A DNA stretch of 64,000 bases, taken from assembly GCA_046704085.1 (NCBI GenBank), contig JBJKSJ010000038.1, positions 1 to 64,000 of the forward strand. The letters run 5' to 3'. Positions 1 through 7,650 of the stretch are shown in pieces. The notes beneath the pieces are model-generated. The model ran no database searches. It was not told where the DNA came from and worked only from the letters and a program-made list of their open reading frames with translations. Each line of letters opens with the position of its first letter. Position 1 is the stretch's first letter. The DNA is from DATBHW01 sp046704085. Lineage in GTDB: Bacteria; Chloroflexota; Ktedonobacteria; Ktedonobacterales; DATBGS01. The translations under genes were made by a program, and so were the position numbers.

Positions 1-495
1 CGACGCTGTATCATTCGCGCAATCACTGTTGACACCAAACATAGAGCCACCCGTCAAAGCAAAATAGTTGGGCAGGCTGGGATGTGCCAGCGCGTAGAAC
101 TGGGTCGCCAGACCGTATTGGTTGGCAAGGGAATTGAAATAGGGCGCCTGGGCGCTGCCAATGAGGTGGTCATAGCTGGTGTTTTCCAGCACGATCTGGA
201 AGATATGGCTGAAGTGCGGAATAAACGGAGGAGTCGGAGTGCTGGTGGGCGTCGGCGTCGGCGTATTGGTGGGGGAAGCTATCTCTTGCCGGGTTGGTGT
301 CGGCAAAACGAGCGCGATACCTTCGTCAGCCTTTGGGCTGGTCACGAACAGAACACCTGTCAGGAGAAGCCCCCCCACCAGAACACTCAAGACCAGAATA
401 GTCAGCCCGCGTTTGATGCGGTCACGCTCGCTGGTAACTGACTTCCCCCGAAGAAAGCGCAGAAAGCGCGTGAGTCGCTGTCCGAACTCCTGCAT
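1..495 (-). CDS. Phosphoesterase / acid phosphatase family protein, 5' part (runs off window)
   Basis: The reading frame is open from an ATG at 495 to the window edge (165 codons seen), so the C-terminus is missing. Residues about 33-55 form a membrane anchor or uncleaved signal segment after a basic N-terminus. A Thr/Pro-rich linker follows (TNTPTPTPTSTP), then the start of a phosphoesterase domain: VLENTSYDHLIGSAQAPYFN, then HPSLPNYFALTGGS. The E-N-x-S-Y-D motif and the HPSLPNY block are typical of the PF04185 family (phospholipase C / acid phosphatase-like, metal dependent), which acts outside the membrane on phosphate esters. The substrate cannot be told. A GGATGAGG sequence lies just upstream of the ATG. 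The gene follows two other minus-strand genes and may be cotranscribed with them. Confidence 0.8.
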   Translation of the reverse strand, partial: MQEFGQRLTRFLRFLRGKSVTSERDRIKRGLTILVLSVLVGGLLLTGVLFVTSPKADEGIALVLPTPTRQEIASPTNTPTPTPTSTPTPPFIPHFSHIFQIVLENTSYDHLIGSAQAPYFNSLANQYGLATQFYALAHPSLPNYFALTGGSMFGVNSDCANDTAS

Positions 496-518
496 ACAAG
501 TGCCTCATCCTACAAGCG

Positions 519-544
519 ACCGGGCAGACGATGTGCTGCCCGGT
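519..544. terminator. Hairpin between two minus-strand genes
   Basis: There is a perfect 9-bp inverted repeat (ACCGGGCAG / CTGCCCGGT) with an 8-nt loop, between the stop at 562 and the start at 495. No clear T-run follows on the minus strand, so it may be a weak terminator or an mRNA processing or stability element. Confidence 0.4.
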
Positions 545-561
545 TTGCCCTACGTAACGTA

Positions 562-918
562 TTATCGCGCTGTTTTTTTGCCTGGCGCGCGCGGCGGCAG
601 CGGCTCTTCCGCCTGATTATTCAGATGCCCACTGGTCAGCCGGGCAACCGGCGGCGGCGCCGGCAGCGACTTGGGCAAACGTGGACGCTTGAAAAAGAGC
701 TTTGAGTAATGCTCATCAGGAGCAATCCCGGTCATCTCCCAGCCATTTTTGCCGAGCCACTCCAGCACTTCATACAAGGTTGGCGCCGCCGAATCTTCCT
801 CACCAGGAGATCGATTTGGGCCAGGGGCGATCCGCTCCACCGGATGCCCATTGACATAGACCTGTTCCCCACTCCGCCAGAGCCGGACATCCACAATGAT
901 ATATTCCCATTGCTGCAT
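562..918 (-). CDS. Small hypothetical protein, DUF4177-like
   Basis: A 118-residue soluble protein. The N-terminal half has the pattern of DUF4177-type small proteins: MQQWEYIIVDV, then LYEVLEWLGKNGWEMTGI, then YSKLFFKRP. That is a beta strand, a helix ending in a G-W-E-M turn, and a strand ending in F-K-R-P. The C-terminal 35 residues are proline/arginine rich and probably disordered. There are no membrane segments or catalytic motifs. An AGGAGG sequence lies upstream of the ATG, with long spacing. It sits 57 bp after the Vgb-like lipoprotein gene on the same strand. Function is unknown; the family assignment is from pattern only. Confidence 0.65.
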   Translation of the reverse strand: MQQWEYIIVDVRLWRSGEQVYVNGHPVERIAPGPNRSPGEEDSAAPTLYEVLEWLGKNGWEMTGIAPDEHYSKLFFKRPRLPKSLPAPPPVARLTSGHLNNQAEEPLPPRAPGKKTAR

Positions 919-975
919 AAACGCCCCGGCCTCCTCTTCGCTCGTGATGGATGGCGCGCCAGTCCCACGCGCCAG

Positions 976-2160
976 TTACGCTGAGACCCCAGCAATCATC
1001 CCCACCGCATTGGCGCTCTCGGCGCCCTCAGTAAACCAGATATTCTGTGTTCTGTCTAGAGCCAGCCCAAAAGGAATGCTCTGGGCGGTTGGGATTGGAT
1101 AGAAGGTGAATTGCCCGCTTGAGGGCTGAAATTGCCCAATGGCGTTATCGCCCACATCGGTAAACCAGACCTTTCCAGCGGCGCTCACCGTCAGACCATA
1201 GATCCCTGAATTAGATGCGCCGCTGACAATGGCAGGCACTGTGTATTCTTGCATCGCCCCGGTGCCGGGATCGAGCCGACCAATTTTGCCAGCAAGATAC
1301 TCTGCAAACCAGATGGAGCCATCGGGTGCAGCAACCACTTCCATCATGCTGGCATTCGCCGTTGGCGGGGAATAGGTCTTCATGGCCCCGGTGGAGGGGT
1401 CCAGGCGCACCAATTTGAAGCCGCTCAATTCCCCAAACCACACCGAGCCTTTGCTGTCAACAGCCAACCCATAGGGGCCAGCAAAATGGTTAGCATCGGA
1501 GCCAGCAATCGAATACTCATGGAGCTGACCAGTCGCCATATCCAATCGGCCAATCCGATCCGCGCTGAGTTCGGTAAACCAGATGTTACCCTGCTGATCG
1601 AAAGCTAGATCATTCGGCCCGCTGGGGCCACCATCCGAGCGAGGCGTCGTTTGGTAGATTTTGAACGTCTGGGTGTCCGGAAAGAACTCCCCAATATAGC
1701 CGACATTCTGTTCCGCAAACCAGATATGATTCTGCGCATCGACAACGATGCCCATGATGCCATAATTGCCATTGGGGGGAACCCAGGTTTGCACCTGGCC
1801 TGTTCGCGGGTCCAGGCGGCCCAGCCGATTGGCGTTCATTTCCCCAAACCAGATGTCCCCGTTGCCATCAATCGCCGGGCGCATCAGTCCGCTTTGCTTT
1901 TGGGGCACAGGAAATTCGCGGATGTTGGCGTTTGCTACGGTGTACGGTAACGTCCCGGTGTTCGCCTGTTGATTAGCAGCAGAAGCATTGGGATTATCGC
2001 ACCCTGCCAGCATCAGCGCCAGGAGCAGGAGCAGCCCCACCAGACCAGCAGGCAAGAAATCCTGTTTTCGTCTTAGCCCCCGCGGGTGCTGGCTCTGGCG
2101 GCGTAGCCTCCAGGCGCGGCCTTCAGCCGCCAGCCTCCGGCTTGTGTTCGTTCTCATCAT
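976..2160 (-). CDS. Vgb-like (streptogramin lyase family) beta-propeller lipoprotein
   Basis: A 394-residue protein. Repeats of the type IWFAE / VWFTD followed by IGRLDPGTG about every 42 residues (at least six) mark a Vgb/SMP-30/NHL-type beta-propeller. Residues 38-54 (GLVGLLLLLALMLAGC) form a lipoprotein signal with the lipobox Cys at 54, so it is probably an exported, membrane-anchored sensor or binding protein. True Vgb enzymes open streptogramin B rings, but most relatives in soil bacteria are uncharacterised and resistance should not be assumed. The first about 30 residues are translated from a copy of a dispersed repeat (2069-2143), giving an unusually long arginine-rich n-region. A TTG at codon 36 would give a much shorter signal. 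It lies 30 bp after mtaB on the same strand. Confidence 0.8.
   Translation of the reverse strand: MMRTNTSRRLAAEGRAWRLRRQSQHPRGLRRKQDFLPAGLVGLLLLLALMLAGCDNPNASAANQQANTGTLPYTVANANIREFPVPQKQSGLMRPAIDGNGDIWFGEMNANRLGRLDPRTGQVQTWVPPNGNYGIMGIVVDAQNHIWFAEQNVGYIGEFFPDTQTFKIYQTTPRSDGGPSGPNDLAFDQQGNIWFTELSADRIGRLDMATGQLHEYSIAGSDANHFAGPYGLAVDSKGSVWFGELSGFKLVRLDPSTGAMKTYSPPTANASMMEVVAAPDGSIWFAEYLAGKIGRLDPGTGAMQEYTVPAIVSGASNSGIYGLTVSAAGKVWFTDVGDNAIGQFQPSSGQFTFYPIPTAQSIPFGLALDRTQNIWFTEGAESANAVGMIAGVSA
2069..2143. repeat. Dispersed GC-rich repeat, copy 1 (short)
   Basis: This shares two blocks with the copy at 6551-6762: the first centred on AGCCTCCAGGCGCGG and the second on CGCGGCCTTCAGCCGCCAGC. Its start (GTCTTAGCCC) matches the start of the copy at 3788-3956. 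It lies inside the 5' end of the Vgb-like reading frame. Confidence 0.65.
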
Positions 2161-2190
2161 AGACGCTCTTTACTTTTTTAGAAACACTTT

Positions 2191-3645
2191 TCAGACGAGC
2201 ATCCCTGCCAAACCATCCTCGCTCAGCCTGGTCAGGCGCACAGCACTGAGCGTATTGCGCAAATCTCCCGCGCCTGCTGCGCAAGCTGGGTCCAGTTCCA
2301 CGCGCAGATAGTTGTCCGTCAGACCCTCCCAGCCGGTGGAGCGCGGCTCCTCCCAGAGAACCTCAACCACCCGCCCGACAAACTGCTCGCGGAAGGCGCG
2401 CCCATGCGCGGCATTCAACGCCAGCAGTCGCTCACTGCGAGCCTTCTTCACCGGATCGGGAATCTGATTTTTCATCCGCGCAGCAGCAGTGCCCTGGCGC
2501 GCCGAAAAGCGGAAGACATGCGCCTTGGCGAAGCGCATCTCCTCGGCAAAGCGAAAGCTCTGCTCGGCATCCTCGTCGCTCTCGCCAGGAAACCCGGCAA
2601 TGATGTCCGTCGTAATTGCTATCTCCGGGACCAGCCGCCGGGCGGTCTCAAGAATCGCGTGATAGCGCGTGCTGGTATACCGCCGCGCCATGCGCCGCAA
2701 GACGTTATCAGCGCCGCTCTGCAACGGCAAGTGCAAATGGCGGCACATGCGCTGGTTCTGCCAGAGCGCCAGCCAGTCCAGCTTGAAATCCTCCGGCTCC
2801 AACGAAGAGACGCGAATGCGGCGAATCTCCGTCTTGTCCAGCAGCGCGGCGATCAGATCGCCCAGGTCGCCACCATCGGGCGCGTGATAATCGCCCAGGT
2901 GAATGCCAGTCAGCACAATCTCTTGATAGCCAGCGGCCACCTTGCGCCGCGTATGCTCCAGCACCGAGGCAATTGTTCGGCTGCGCGATGCGCCGCGCAC
3001 AGTGGGCACAATACAATACGTGCAGCGGTTATCACAGCCATCCTGCACCTTCATCTGCACGCGCGTGCGGCTGAAAGGTGCAGGCGCCAGCGGCGCAAGA
3101 TCGGTGACAGGCGCATTTTCAGCTCGCGCCTCCTCGTCCAGCCCGCGATCTGAGCCGGTGTGCAGCTTCAGCACATCCAGCATGGGCAGCGAGCGCCACG
3201 TGGCGCGCTGGACAGTGGCGTTTGCTTCTGGCTGGGCCGCTGGCGTATCCTGCGCCGCGTGGCTCAGCACCTGCTCGACAAGCTGGTCTTTGCCCGCGTT
3301 GCCCACGACCAGATCAACGCCCGGCAGCGCCAACACGGCCTGGGGATTCATCTGCGCGTAGCAGCCGGTGACGACCAGCAAGGCATCGGGGGCGCGGCGG
3401 CGTGCCTGGCTAATCATCTGGCGCGAACTGCGATCACCCAGGTGCGTGACTGTGCAGGTATTGACGACATACACATCTGCCTGATCGGCAAAATCCCGCT
3501 GCTCGAAACCTGCCGCGCGAAACTGCTCGCTAATCGCCTCGCTGTCCGCCTGGTTCACCTTGCAGCCAAGCGTCGCCACCGCAAAGGTGCGCCCGCCAGG
3601 AGATGTGCTTGTGGGAAATGTATCGTCTGGCTCTCTATAGCTCAT
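2191..3645 (-). CDS. mtaB: tRNA t6A37 methylthiotransferase MtaB
   Basis: A radical SAM enzyme that adds a methylthio group to t6A37 of ANN-decoding tRNAs (ms2t6A). N-terminal UPF0004 domain cysteines are C28 (LGCKVNQ), C64 (NTCTV) and C95 (TGCYAQ), which bind the auxiliary 4Fe-4S cluster. The radical SAM motif C204-x3-C208-x2-C211 (CDNRCTYC) follows, then a TRAM-like C-terminal domain. At 484 residues it is somewhat longer than usual, because of an Ala/Gln/Glu-rich insert around residues 135-190. I chose the ATG at 3645 (AGCAGG 8 nt upstream). The frame extends to 3720, but that Met lies inside a 19-bp hairpin and upstream of the TATAAT box at 3686-3691. The GCKVNQADSE signature separates MtaB from MiaB and RimO. 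Confidence 0.92.
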   Translation of the reverse strand: MSYREPDDTFPTSTSPGGRTFAVATLGCKVNQADSEAISEQFRAAGFEQRDFADQADVYVVNTCTVTHLGDRSSRQMISQARRRAPDALLVVTGCYAQMNPQAVLALPGVDLVVGNAGKDQLVEQVLSHAAQDTPAAQPEANATVQRATWRSLPMLDVLKLHTGSDRGLDEEARAENAPVTDLAPLAPAPFSRTRVQMKVQDGCDNRCTYCIVPTVRGASRSRTIASVLEHTRRKVAAGYQEIVLTGIHLGDYHAPDGGDLGDLIAALLDKTEIRRIRVSSLEPEDFKLDWLALWQNQRMCRHLHLPLQSGADNVLRRMARRYTSTRYHAILETARRLVPEIAITTDIIAGFPGESDEDAEQSFRFAEEMRFAKAHVFRFSARQGTAAARMKNQIPDPVKKARSERLLALNAAHGRAFREQFVGRVVEVLWEEPRSTGWEGLTDNYLRVELDPACAAGAGDLRNTLSAVRLTRLSEDGLAGMLV

Positions 3646-3685
3646 AGCTGGCCTGCTGATCATAGGAGGATGAATCTCTCTGAGC

Positions 3686-3691
3686 ATTATA
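3686..3691 (-). promoter_or_regulatory. -10 box (TATAAT) for mtaB
   Basis: A perfect TATAAT on the minus strand, about 41 bp before the chosen mtaB start. No good -35 hexamer is visible at 16-18 bp. Confidence 0.5.
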
Positions 3692-3703
3692 GCACGCTCC
3701 AGA

Positions 3704-3755
3704 CGAAGCCGCCCACCCACCCCTCAGCAGGTGATAGGGTGGGTGGGCGGCTTCG
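3704..3755. terminator. 19-bp perfect hairpin upstream of mtaB
   Basis: The arms 3704-3722 and 3737-3755 are perfect reverse complements (GC-rich, based on GCCCACCCACCC) with a 14-nt loop. It lies between the end of the zinc-ribbon gene and the mtaB promoter, so it probably blocks read-through. There is no T-run directly after it on the minus strand. Confidence 0.55.
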
Positions 3756-3787
3756 GATGACCTGTTCTTTTTTAGCCAGGCCGGCTT

Positions 3788-3956
3788 CCGTCTTAGCCCA
3801 CGCAGGTGGGCTTAGCGGCGGCGGCGCAGGCCCAGCCGAGGCAAGCGACAGAGACGCGCGAGCGAGGCGCAGCCGAGCGAGAATGGCCGAGCCTGGCGAG
3901 GCCAAGCGGCTCTGGCGAAGCCGCCGCAGGCGCGGATGTATCCGCCAGCCGCGCGG
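3788..3956. repeat. Dispersed GC-rich repeat, copy 2
   Basis: It begins with GTCTTAGCCCACGCAGGTGG, containing the small palindrome AGCCCA/TGGGCT. Further in it shares AGAGACGCGCGAGCGAG and GGCCAAGCGGCTCTGGCGAA with the copy at 6551-6762. It ends at the stop codon of the gene at 3958. Confidence 0.75.
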
Positions 3957-3957
3957 C

Positions 3958-5874
3958 TTAAAATTGCAGCACTGTCACGCCGCTGGTTCCACAGAGCGGC
4001 ATCACCTGTACCACATTCTGCGGCTGGCCTGAAGAGCGACTCACCGTAATCGTCTCTTGTCCACCCGTACCAACATACGAGATCAAGTACATTGTATCCC
4101 CAGTAGGGATATTGGAGAAGGTGAACGAGCCGCTGGAATCGCTCGTCGTGGCATAATCATCTGACGCGCTAAATCCCTGGCTTGATAGCTGCCAGTGCGC
4201 CGAGAGGAAAAGCCTGACACTCGCTCCAGGCTGTTGAGTCGTGGCATTAACGACATTGCCCATGACACTTTGGGGCTTCTTCAGGTCTGTCTGGGCCATC
4301 TGCCCCGACGGAGTATCGCCGTAGCTCTTTACTAGCATCTGATAGTTCGTTACCGCGTCTGAGCAATTACCACCCGAAAGCTGCTGTTGCCCTAGACCGT
4401 AAAAGGCTTTGGCTGCATCCTGATGGATGTTGGGGAAGGACGAGGTATTGCTCAGGGTTTGCTTCATAATGGCGCTCATGAAGGCGTTCACGGCATTCTG
4501 GTAATCGGATTGACCCAGATACTGATCGCCCCAGGCCAGATAGGCGCTCGCCTCGTCCTCCAGGGCACGCTGCATCTGATCCGACACTGAACTATAGTTA
4601 TGCAGCACCACCTCAAACTTATTGATGGCGCCATTCGTGTTTTGCTTGGTGCCATCCGTAGGCTGCTGGGCCGTATCCAATGGAATTTGATACTTTTTCT
4701 GACTGAGCAGTTGCTCGCCCCAATCGTTGTAAGTCCGGGCAAGATCCACCGTGTCATTCGCCGCTTGATATTCGCCAATCGCCGCCTCAAACTTTTGCTG
4801 CGCCGTGCCTACATCAGTCGCGCTCTTTCCCTGGCTAGCCAGTGACCCTCCTTGAAGTTGGTGGAACTGATTTTGGAGGACAATGCCCGCCGCGCCCAGC
4901 ACCAGCAAGATCAACACCGAGGCGACGGCCAGGCTCACCGTGCGTGTCGCGCGATACCCCTGGGTAAACCGGAAGAGGAAGACACCCAGCACAATGACCC
5001 CCGCCACCAGCGCGGCAATGCCAGCGCGGAAGCCACCGTTTGCCCAATCGCTGCCAGTCAGCCAGATCAGGAAGAGGCCCACGACGATCAGCACGGCGGC
5101 GCCAAGGGTAAACCAGATCGGCAGCGGGCGCCTGGGCGGGGGCGCGCCGAAACCTGGACCGCCTGGCGCGCCGGGCATGCCAAATCCTGGGGCATAAGCG
5201 CCCGGCGGAGCGCCATACGTCTGGGGCATTGTCCCCGTCTGGGGCATCGTTCCAGCCGTACCAGGCTGGCCGAAGCTTTCACCAGACGGCCAACCGCCTT
5301 GCGCGCCGGAACCAGGCTGCATAGGATAGGTGAATCCGCCCGGAGAAGGCGGCGCTGACATCGCCCCACCCGGAGGGGGGCCAGCCCAGCCCCCACCAGC
5401 AGGCGGAGCGCCAGCCCAACCTGAACCAGCAGGCGGAGGACCAGCCCAGCCTGCACCGGCAGGCGGAGCGCCAAAAGGCTGCGGGGCCGATCCCTGGGAG
5501 GGCGCTGGCGTCGGCCAGGGGCTTGACGCCGCGGGTGGTGGCATATAGGTTGCTGGCTGAGAACTCTGAGGGACAGGCGCCGCCCCCGGCCCCGGCATCG
5601 GATATGTTCCAAAACCAGGCTGCGAACTGGGCGGCGGCGGAAAACCAGGAGGCGGGTTGTTCCAGTCTGCCTCTGGACGCGGACGAATCATGGTGTCAGC
5701 GGAATCCATTTGTGCCGACATGCCAGGAAAGAACTCGGAAGGTGGGGCAGGCGATGGAGCGGCATTTCCTGGCTGCTGCGTCGAAACCGGAGCGCCACAC
5801 CTTGGGCAATGGGTGCTGCCAGGCGGGAGGAGCAAGCCACACTGCCCACAGTGGTTTTCATACATGCTGGACAT
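3958..5874 (-). CDS. Zinc-ribbon, proline-rich, three-TM protein with TPR-like and carboxypeptidase-regulatory-like C-terminus
   Basis: A 638-residue protein. The N-terminus has a double CxxC zinc ribbon (C9/C12 and C23/C26). Residues about 35-250 are low-complexity Pro/Gly/Ala and include tandem units of the form PPAGxGWAGxPPAG. Three membrane helices follow (about 252-273, 282-302, 312-333). A helical region with TPR-like pairs (YNDWGEQLLSQKKY, YLAWGDQYLGQSDYQNAVNAF, FYGLGQQQLSGGNCSDAV) is probably outside the cell. The last 100 residues look like a beta-sandwich carboxypeptidase-regulatory-like domain (GNVVNATTQQPGASVRLF, SGSFTFSNIPTGDTMYL). No catalytic motif is seen. This suggests a scaffold or envelope protein; the real function is unknown. 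A strong promoter lies at 5949-5977. Confidence 0.75.
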   Translation of the reverse strand: MSSMYENHCGQCGLLLPPGSTHCPRCGAPVSTQQPGNAAPSPAPPSEFFPGMSAQMDSADTMIRPRPEADWNNPPPGFPPPPSSQPGFGTYPMPGPGAAPVPQSSQPATYMPPPAASSPWPTPAPSQGSAPQPFGAPPAGAGWAGPPPAGSGWAGAPPAGGGWAGPPPGGAMSAPPSPGGFTYPMQPGSGAQGGWPSGESFGQPGTAGTMPQTGTMPQTYGAPPGAYAPGFGMPGAPGGPGFGAPPPRRPLPIWFTLGAAVLIVVGLFLIWLTGSDWANGGFRAGIAALVAGVIVLGVFLFRFTQGYRATRTVSLAVASVLILLVLGAAGIVLQNQFHQLQGGSLASQGKSATDVGTAQQKFEAAIGEYQAANDTVDLARTYNDWGEQLLSQKKYQIPLDTAQQPTDGTKQNTNGAINKFEVVLHNYSSVSDQMQRALEDEASAYLAWGDQYLGQSDYQNAVNAFMSAIMKQTLSNTSSFPNIHQDAAKAFYGLGQQQLSGGNCSDAVTNYQMLVKSYGDTPSGQMAQTDLKKPQSVMGNVVNATTQQPGASVRLFLSAHWQLSSQGFSASDDYATTSDSSGSFTFSNIPTGDTMYLISYVGTGGQETITVSRSSGQPQNVVQVMPLCGTSGVTVLQF

Positions 5875-5948
5875 CGACGGGTCTGCCTTTCTTCAACCAA
5901 AAGGTGATGATGACGAAGCGAGTCAGCGCAGAGCGCGATGATACGGCT

Positions 5949-5977
5949 ATTATAGCGCCGTACCTCTTACCCGTCAA
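5949..5977 (-). promoter_or_regulatory. Sigma70-type promoter for the zinc-ribbon protein
   Basis: On the minus strand: TTGACG (5972-5977), a 17-bp spacer, and TATAAT (5949-5954). The ATG is at 5874, which implies a leader of roughly 70 nt. Confidence 0.75.
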
Positions 5978-6038
5978 CACAACAATAAGGCGAGAAAGGC
6001 TCTCGGCAATCACCCGTAGAGCGGTTGTTCAGCACAGC

Positions 6039-6473
6039 TCAAATCGCTTCTCCGGCCATCTCCTCTACTGGTATAGATCGCGCCGGACCCTGCCGTCGAA
6101 TCAGCCGCCCGATGCCCCCACCCAGCGCGCCAAAGGGCACGGCACTGATCAACTCGATAATGACCATCACGATTACCGCAAAAAACGTGGCATCATCCAA
6201 CGGATGGAAGACCAGCGCCTGGCTGATCGTCCCCAGCGTTCCCGAAATAATCGCCGCAACCAGCGCGTCGGCAATCCCCAGCCGGACATAGCCAGTGAGC
6301 CGCGCAGCCACGATTCCAGCGATCACATAAAAGGAAACATTGATCAGATAGGCGTATTCAAAGACCTGCGTCTCGTCGGCGGCGTGCAGGTTGGTCCAGA
6401 TAATGGTATCCAGCAGCGCCAGCGTGACAGAGATCACCCCCAGAATGCCGCCCCATTTGAGCGCGCGAAGCAT
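6039..6473 (-). CDS. Four-TM hypothetical membrane protein
   Basis: A 144-residue integral membrane protein with four predicted helices, the last being VIVMVIIELISAVPFGALGGGIG. A short basic tail (RLIRRQGPARS) follows. Start codon: the ATG at 6473 has GGGAGGA six to seven bases upstream. The open frame runs 15 codons further, but that extension has no comparable RBS. It resembles small uncharacterised integral membrane proteins, and no family was recognised. It is monocistronic as far as can be seen, between the zinc-ribbon gene's promoter and a dispersed repeat. Confidence 0.7.
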   Translation of the reverse strand: MLRALKWGGILGVISVTLALLDTIIWTNLHAADETQVFEYAYLINVSFYVIAGIVAARLTGYVRLGIADALVAAIISGTLGTISQALVFHPLDDATFFAVIVMVIIELISAVPFGALGGGIGRLIRRQGPARSIPVEEMAGEAI

Positions 6474-6550
6474 AGGTATCCTCCCAGGTAAAGTTGAGCC
6501 AGGCCGCGATTCGGCCACTCATGCTTTTTACTCTTTCAAGCCCGACACGT

Positions 6551-6762
6551 CTACGTCCTAACCCGCGCAGGCGGGCTTTGTGGCGCAGCCTCCAGGCGCG
6601 GGCGCGCGAGCGCAGCGAGAGTGCGGGAACCTAGTCCCCGCAAGCGCCAGAGACGCGCGAGCGAGCCGCAGGCGAGCGAGAATGGCCGAACCCTGTGAGG
6701 CCAAGCGGCTCTGGCGAAGCTGCCGCCGCAGGCGCGGCCTTCAGCCGCCAGCCACGCCGCGC
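6551..6762. repeat. Dispersed GC-rich repeat, copy 3 (longest)
   Basis: About 210 bp. It begins CTAACCCGCGCAGGCGGGCT (palindromic), then AGCCTCCAGGCGCGG (shared with copy 1). It continues with AGAGACGCGCGAGCGAG and GGCCAAGCGGCTCTGGCGAA (shared with copy 2) and ends with GGCCTTCAGCCGCCAGCC (shared with copy 1). It has no convincing reading frame and lies between two minus-strand genes. Confidence 0.75.
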
Positions 6763-6895
6763 CCGTGCCCTGATCGAAAAAGAAAACGTCATCAACCAGA
6801 GTGTAGGGCAGGGGGGTAAAGCGCAGAGGGAACAAAGTAAATAGCAGGTAAATGGATGTTCAGCAGCGGCGCTGGCGCGCCTGCCGAGGCACCGC

Positions 6896-7498
6896 TCAGC
6901 GCGCCTCCTGGAACCAATGCGCGGCGAAGAGCGCGCTGGCGTGCGCCACCTCGGCGCCCAGCGCGGAGAGCCGCTGGGCAAAAGCAGCATTCATTGGCTG
7001 ACCTTCTTCATCAAACGCCGAGCGCGAAGCCGGAATAGAGATCATGGTTGGCGCCACCCACGCGCGCATGGCCCGCGCTGCCAGCAGCATGGTCGTCAGC
7101 GTATTATTCCCAGTGCCAGATGTTCCTCCTTGCACTGTCAGCAGGCCAACCACCTTGCCCTCCAGGCGCGGGGGCTGGTCGTCCTTCAGCAGTTCCAGAA
7201 AATCCAGCATATTTTTCACCGCGCCGCTGATGATGTTGTGATAGGTCGGCGAGGCAAAGATCAGCCCATGCGCTCGGCGAGTGGCGTCCAGTAGTTGGCG
7301 AATAGCGCGGCGCTCCGCCTCTGTATAGCCATCCAGCATATACGTGCCGTCAAAGATGGGCAGCGACAGCGAGGCTGGCGTCAACAGTTCTGTCTCGGCT
7401 CCCACAGACCGCGCGCCCTCAAGAGCCGTCCGCAGCGCCTGCTCCGTCGCCGAGCCTGCGCGCAGGCTCCCGCCAATACCCAGGATCACAGTCGCCAT
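6896..7498 (-). CDS. NADPH-dependent FMN reductase
   Basis: A 200-residue flavodoxin-fold protein. GIGGSLRAGSATEQALRTAL near the N-terminus is the FMN phosphate-binding loop of the NADPH-dependent FMN reductase family (PF03358). ASPTYHNIISGAVKNMLDFL matches the conserved S-P-x-Y-x-x-x-x-x-G-x-x-K block. Members reduce FMN, quinones or azo compounds using NAD(P)H in the cytosol. The ATG at 7498 was chosen because the protein family starts here and GGGGGAAA lies directly upstream. A 19-bp palindrome lies 46-64 bp before the start and may be an operator. It is a single gene, next to a dispersed repeat downstream. Confidence 0.88.
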   Translation of the reverse strand: MATVILGIGGSLRAGSATEQALRTALEGARSVGAETELLTPASLSLPIFDGTYMLDGYTEAERRAIRQLLDATRRAHGLIFASPTYHNIISGAVKNMLDFLELLKDDQPPRLEGKVVGLLTVQGGTSGTGNNTLTTMLLAARAMRAWVAPTMISIPASRSAFDEEGQPMNAAFAQRLSALGAEVAHASALFAAHWFQEAR

Positions 7499-7543
7499 AC
7501 CGTTTCCCCCGCTCCTGTAAAACTGTTTCTGCCCCTGGTTCTC

Positions 7544-7562
7544 TATGCTATGAAATAGCATA
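7544..7562. promoter_or_regulatory. Palindrome upstream of the FMN reductase gene
   Basis: TATGCTAT-GAA-ATAGCATA is a perfect 8-bp inverted repeat with a 3-bp centre. It is AT-rich in a GC-rich background and lies in the promoter region. It is a plausible repressor site; the regulator is unknown. Confidence 0.45.
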
Positions 7563-7618
7563 TCTGATCGCTTCGGCGCAATCATACAAGAACAAAAAGG
7601 TGGGATTCTTGCATTACC

Positions 7619-7650
7619 GGGAACTTTGGGAACTTTGGGAACTCTGGGGA
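7619..7650. repeat. Short tandem repeat, GGGAACTTTG units
   Basis: About three copies of the 10-mer GGGAACTTTG (the last degenerate) in the 387-bp gap between divergent genes (7499-7885). The word GGGATTCT also recurs in this gap, and GCCAGGCGCAGCCTGGC forms a small palindrome. Apart from the palindrome at 7544-7562, I see no gene in this gap. Confidence 0.5.

Noticed and set aside
179..616. Plus-strand frame at the window start
   Set aside because: It is antisense to the phosphoesterase gene, whose ENTSYDH and HPSLPNY motifs are clear on the minus strand.
3646..3720. N-terminal extension of mtaB
   Set aside because: The upstream Met is in a hairpin and before the -10 box; the extension is not part of the family.
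7619..7650. Possible CRISPR-like array
   Set aside because: Units are 10 bp and directly adjacent with no spacers.
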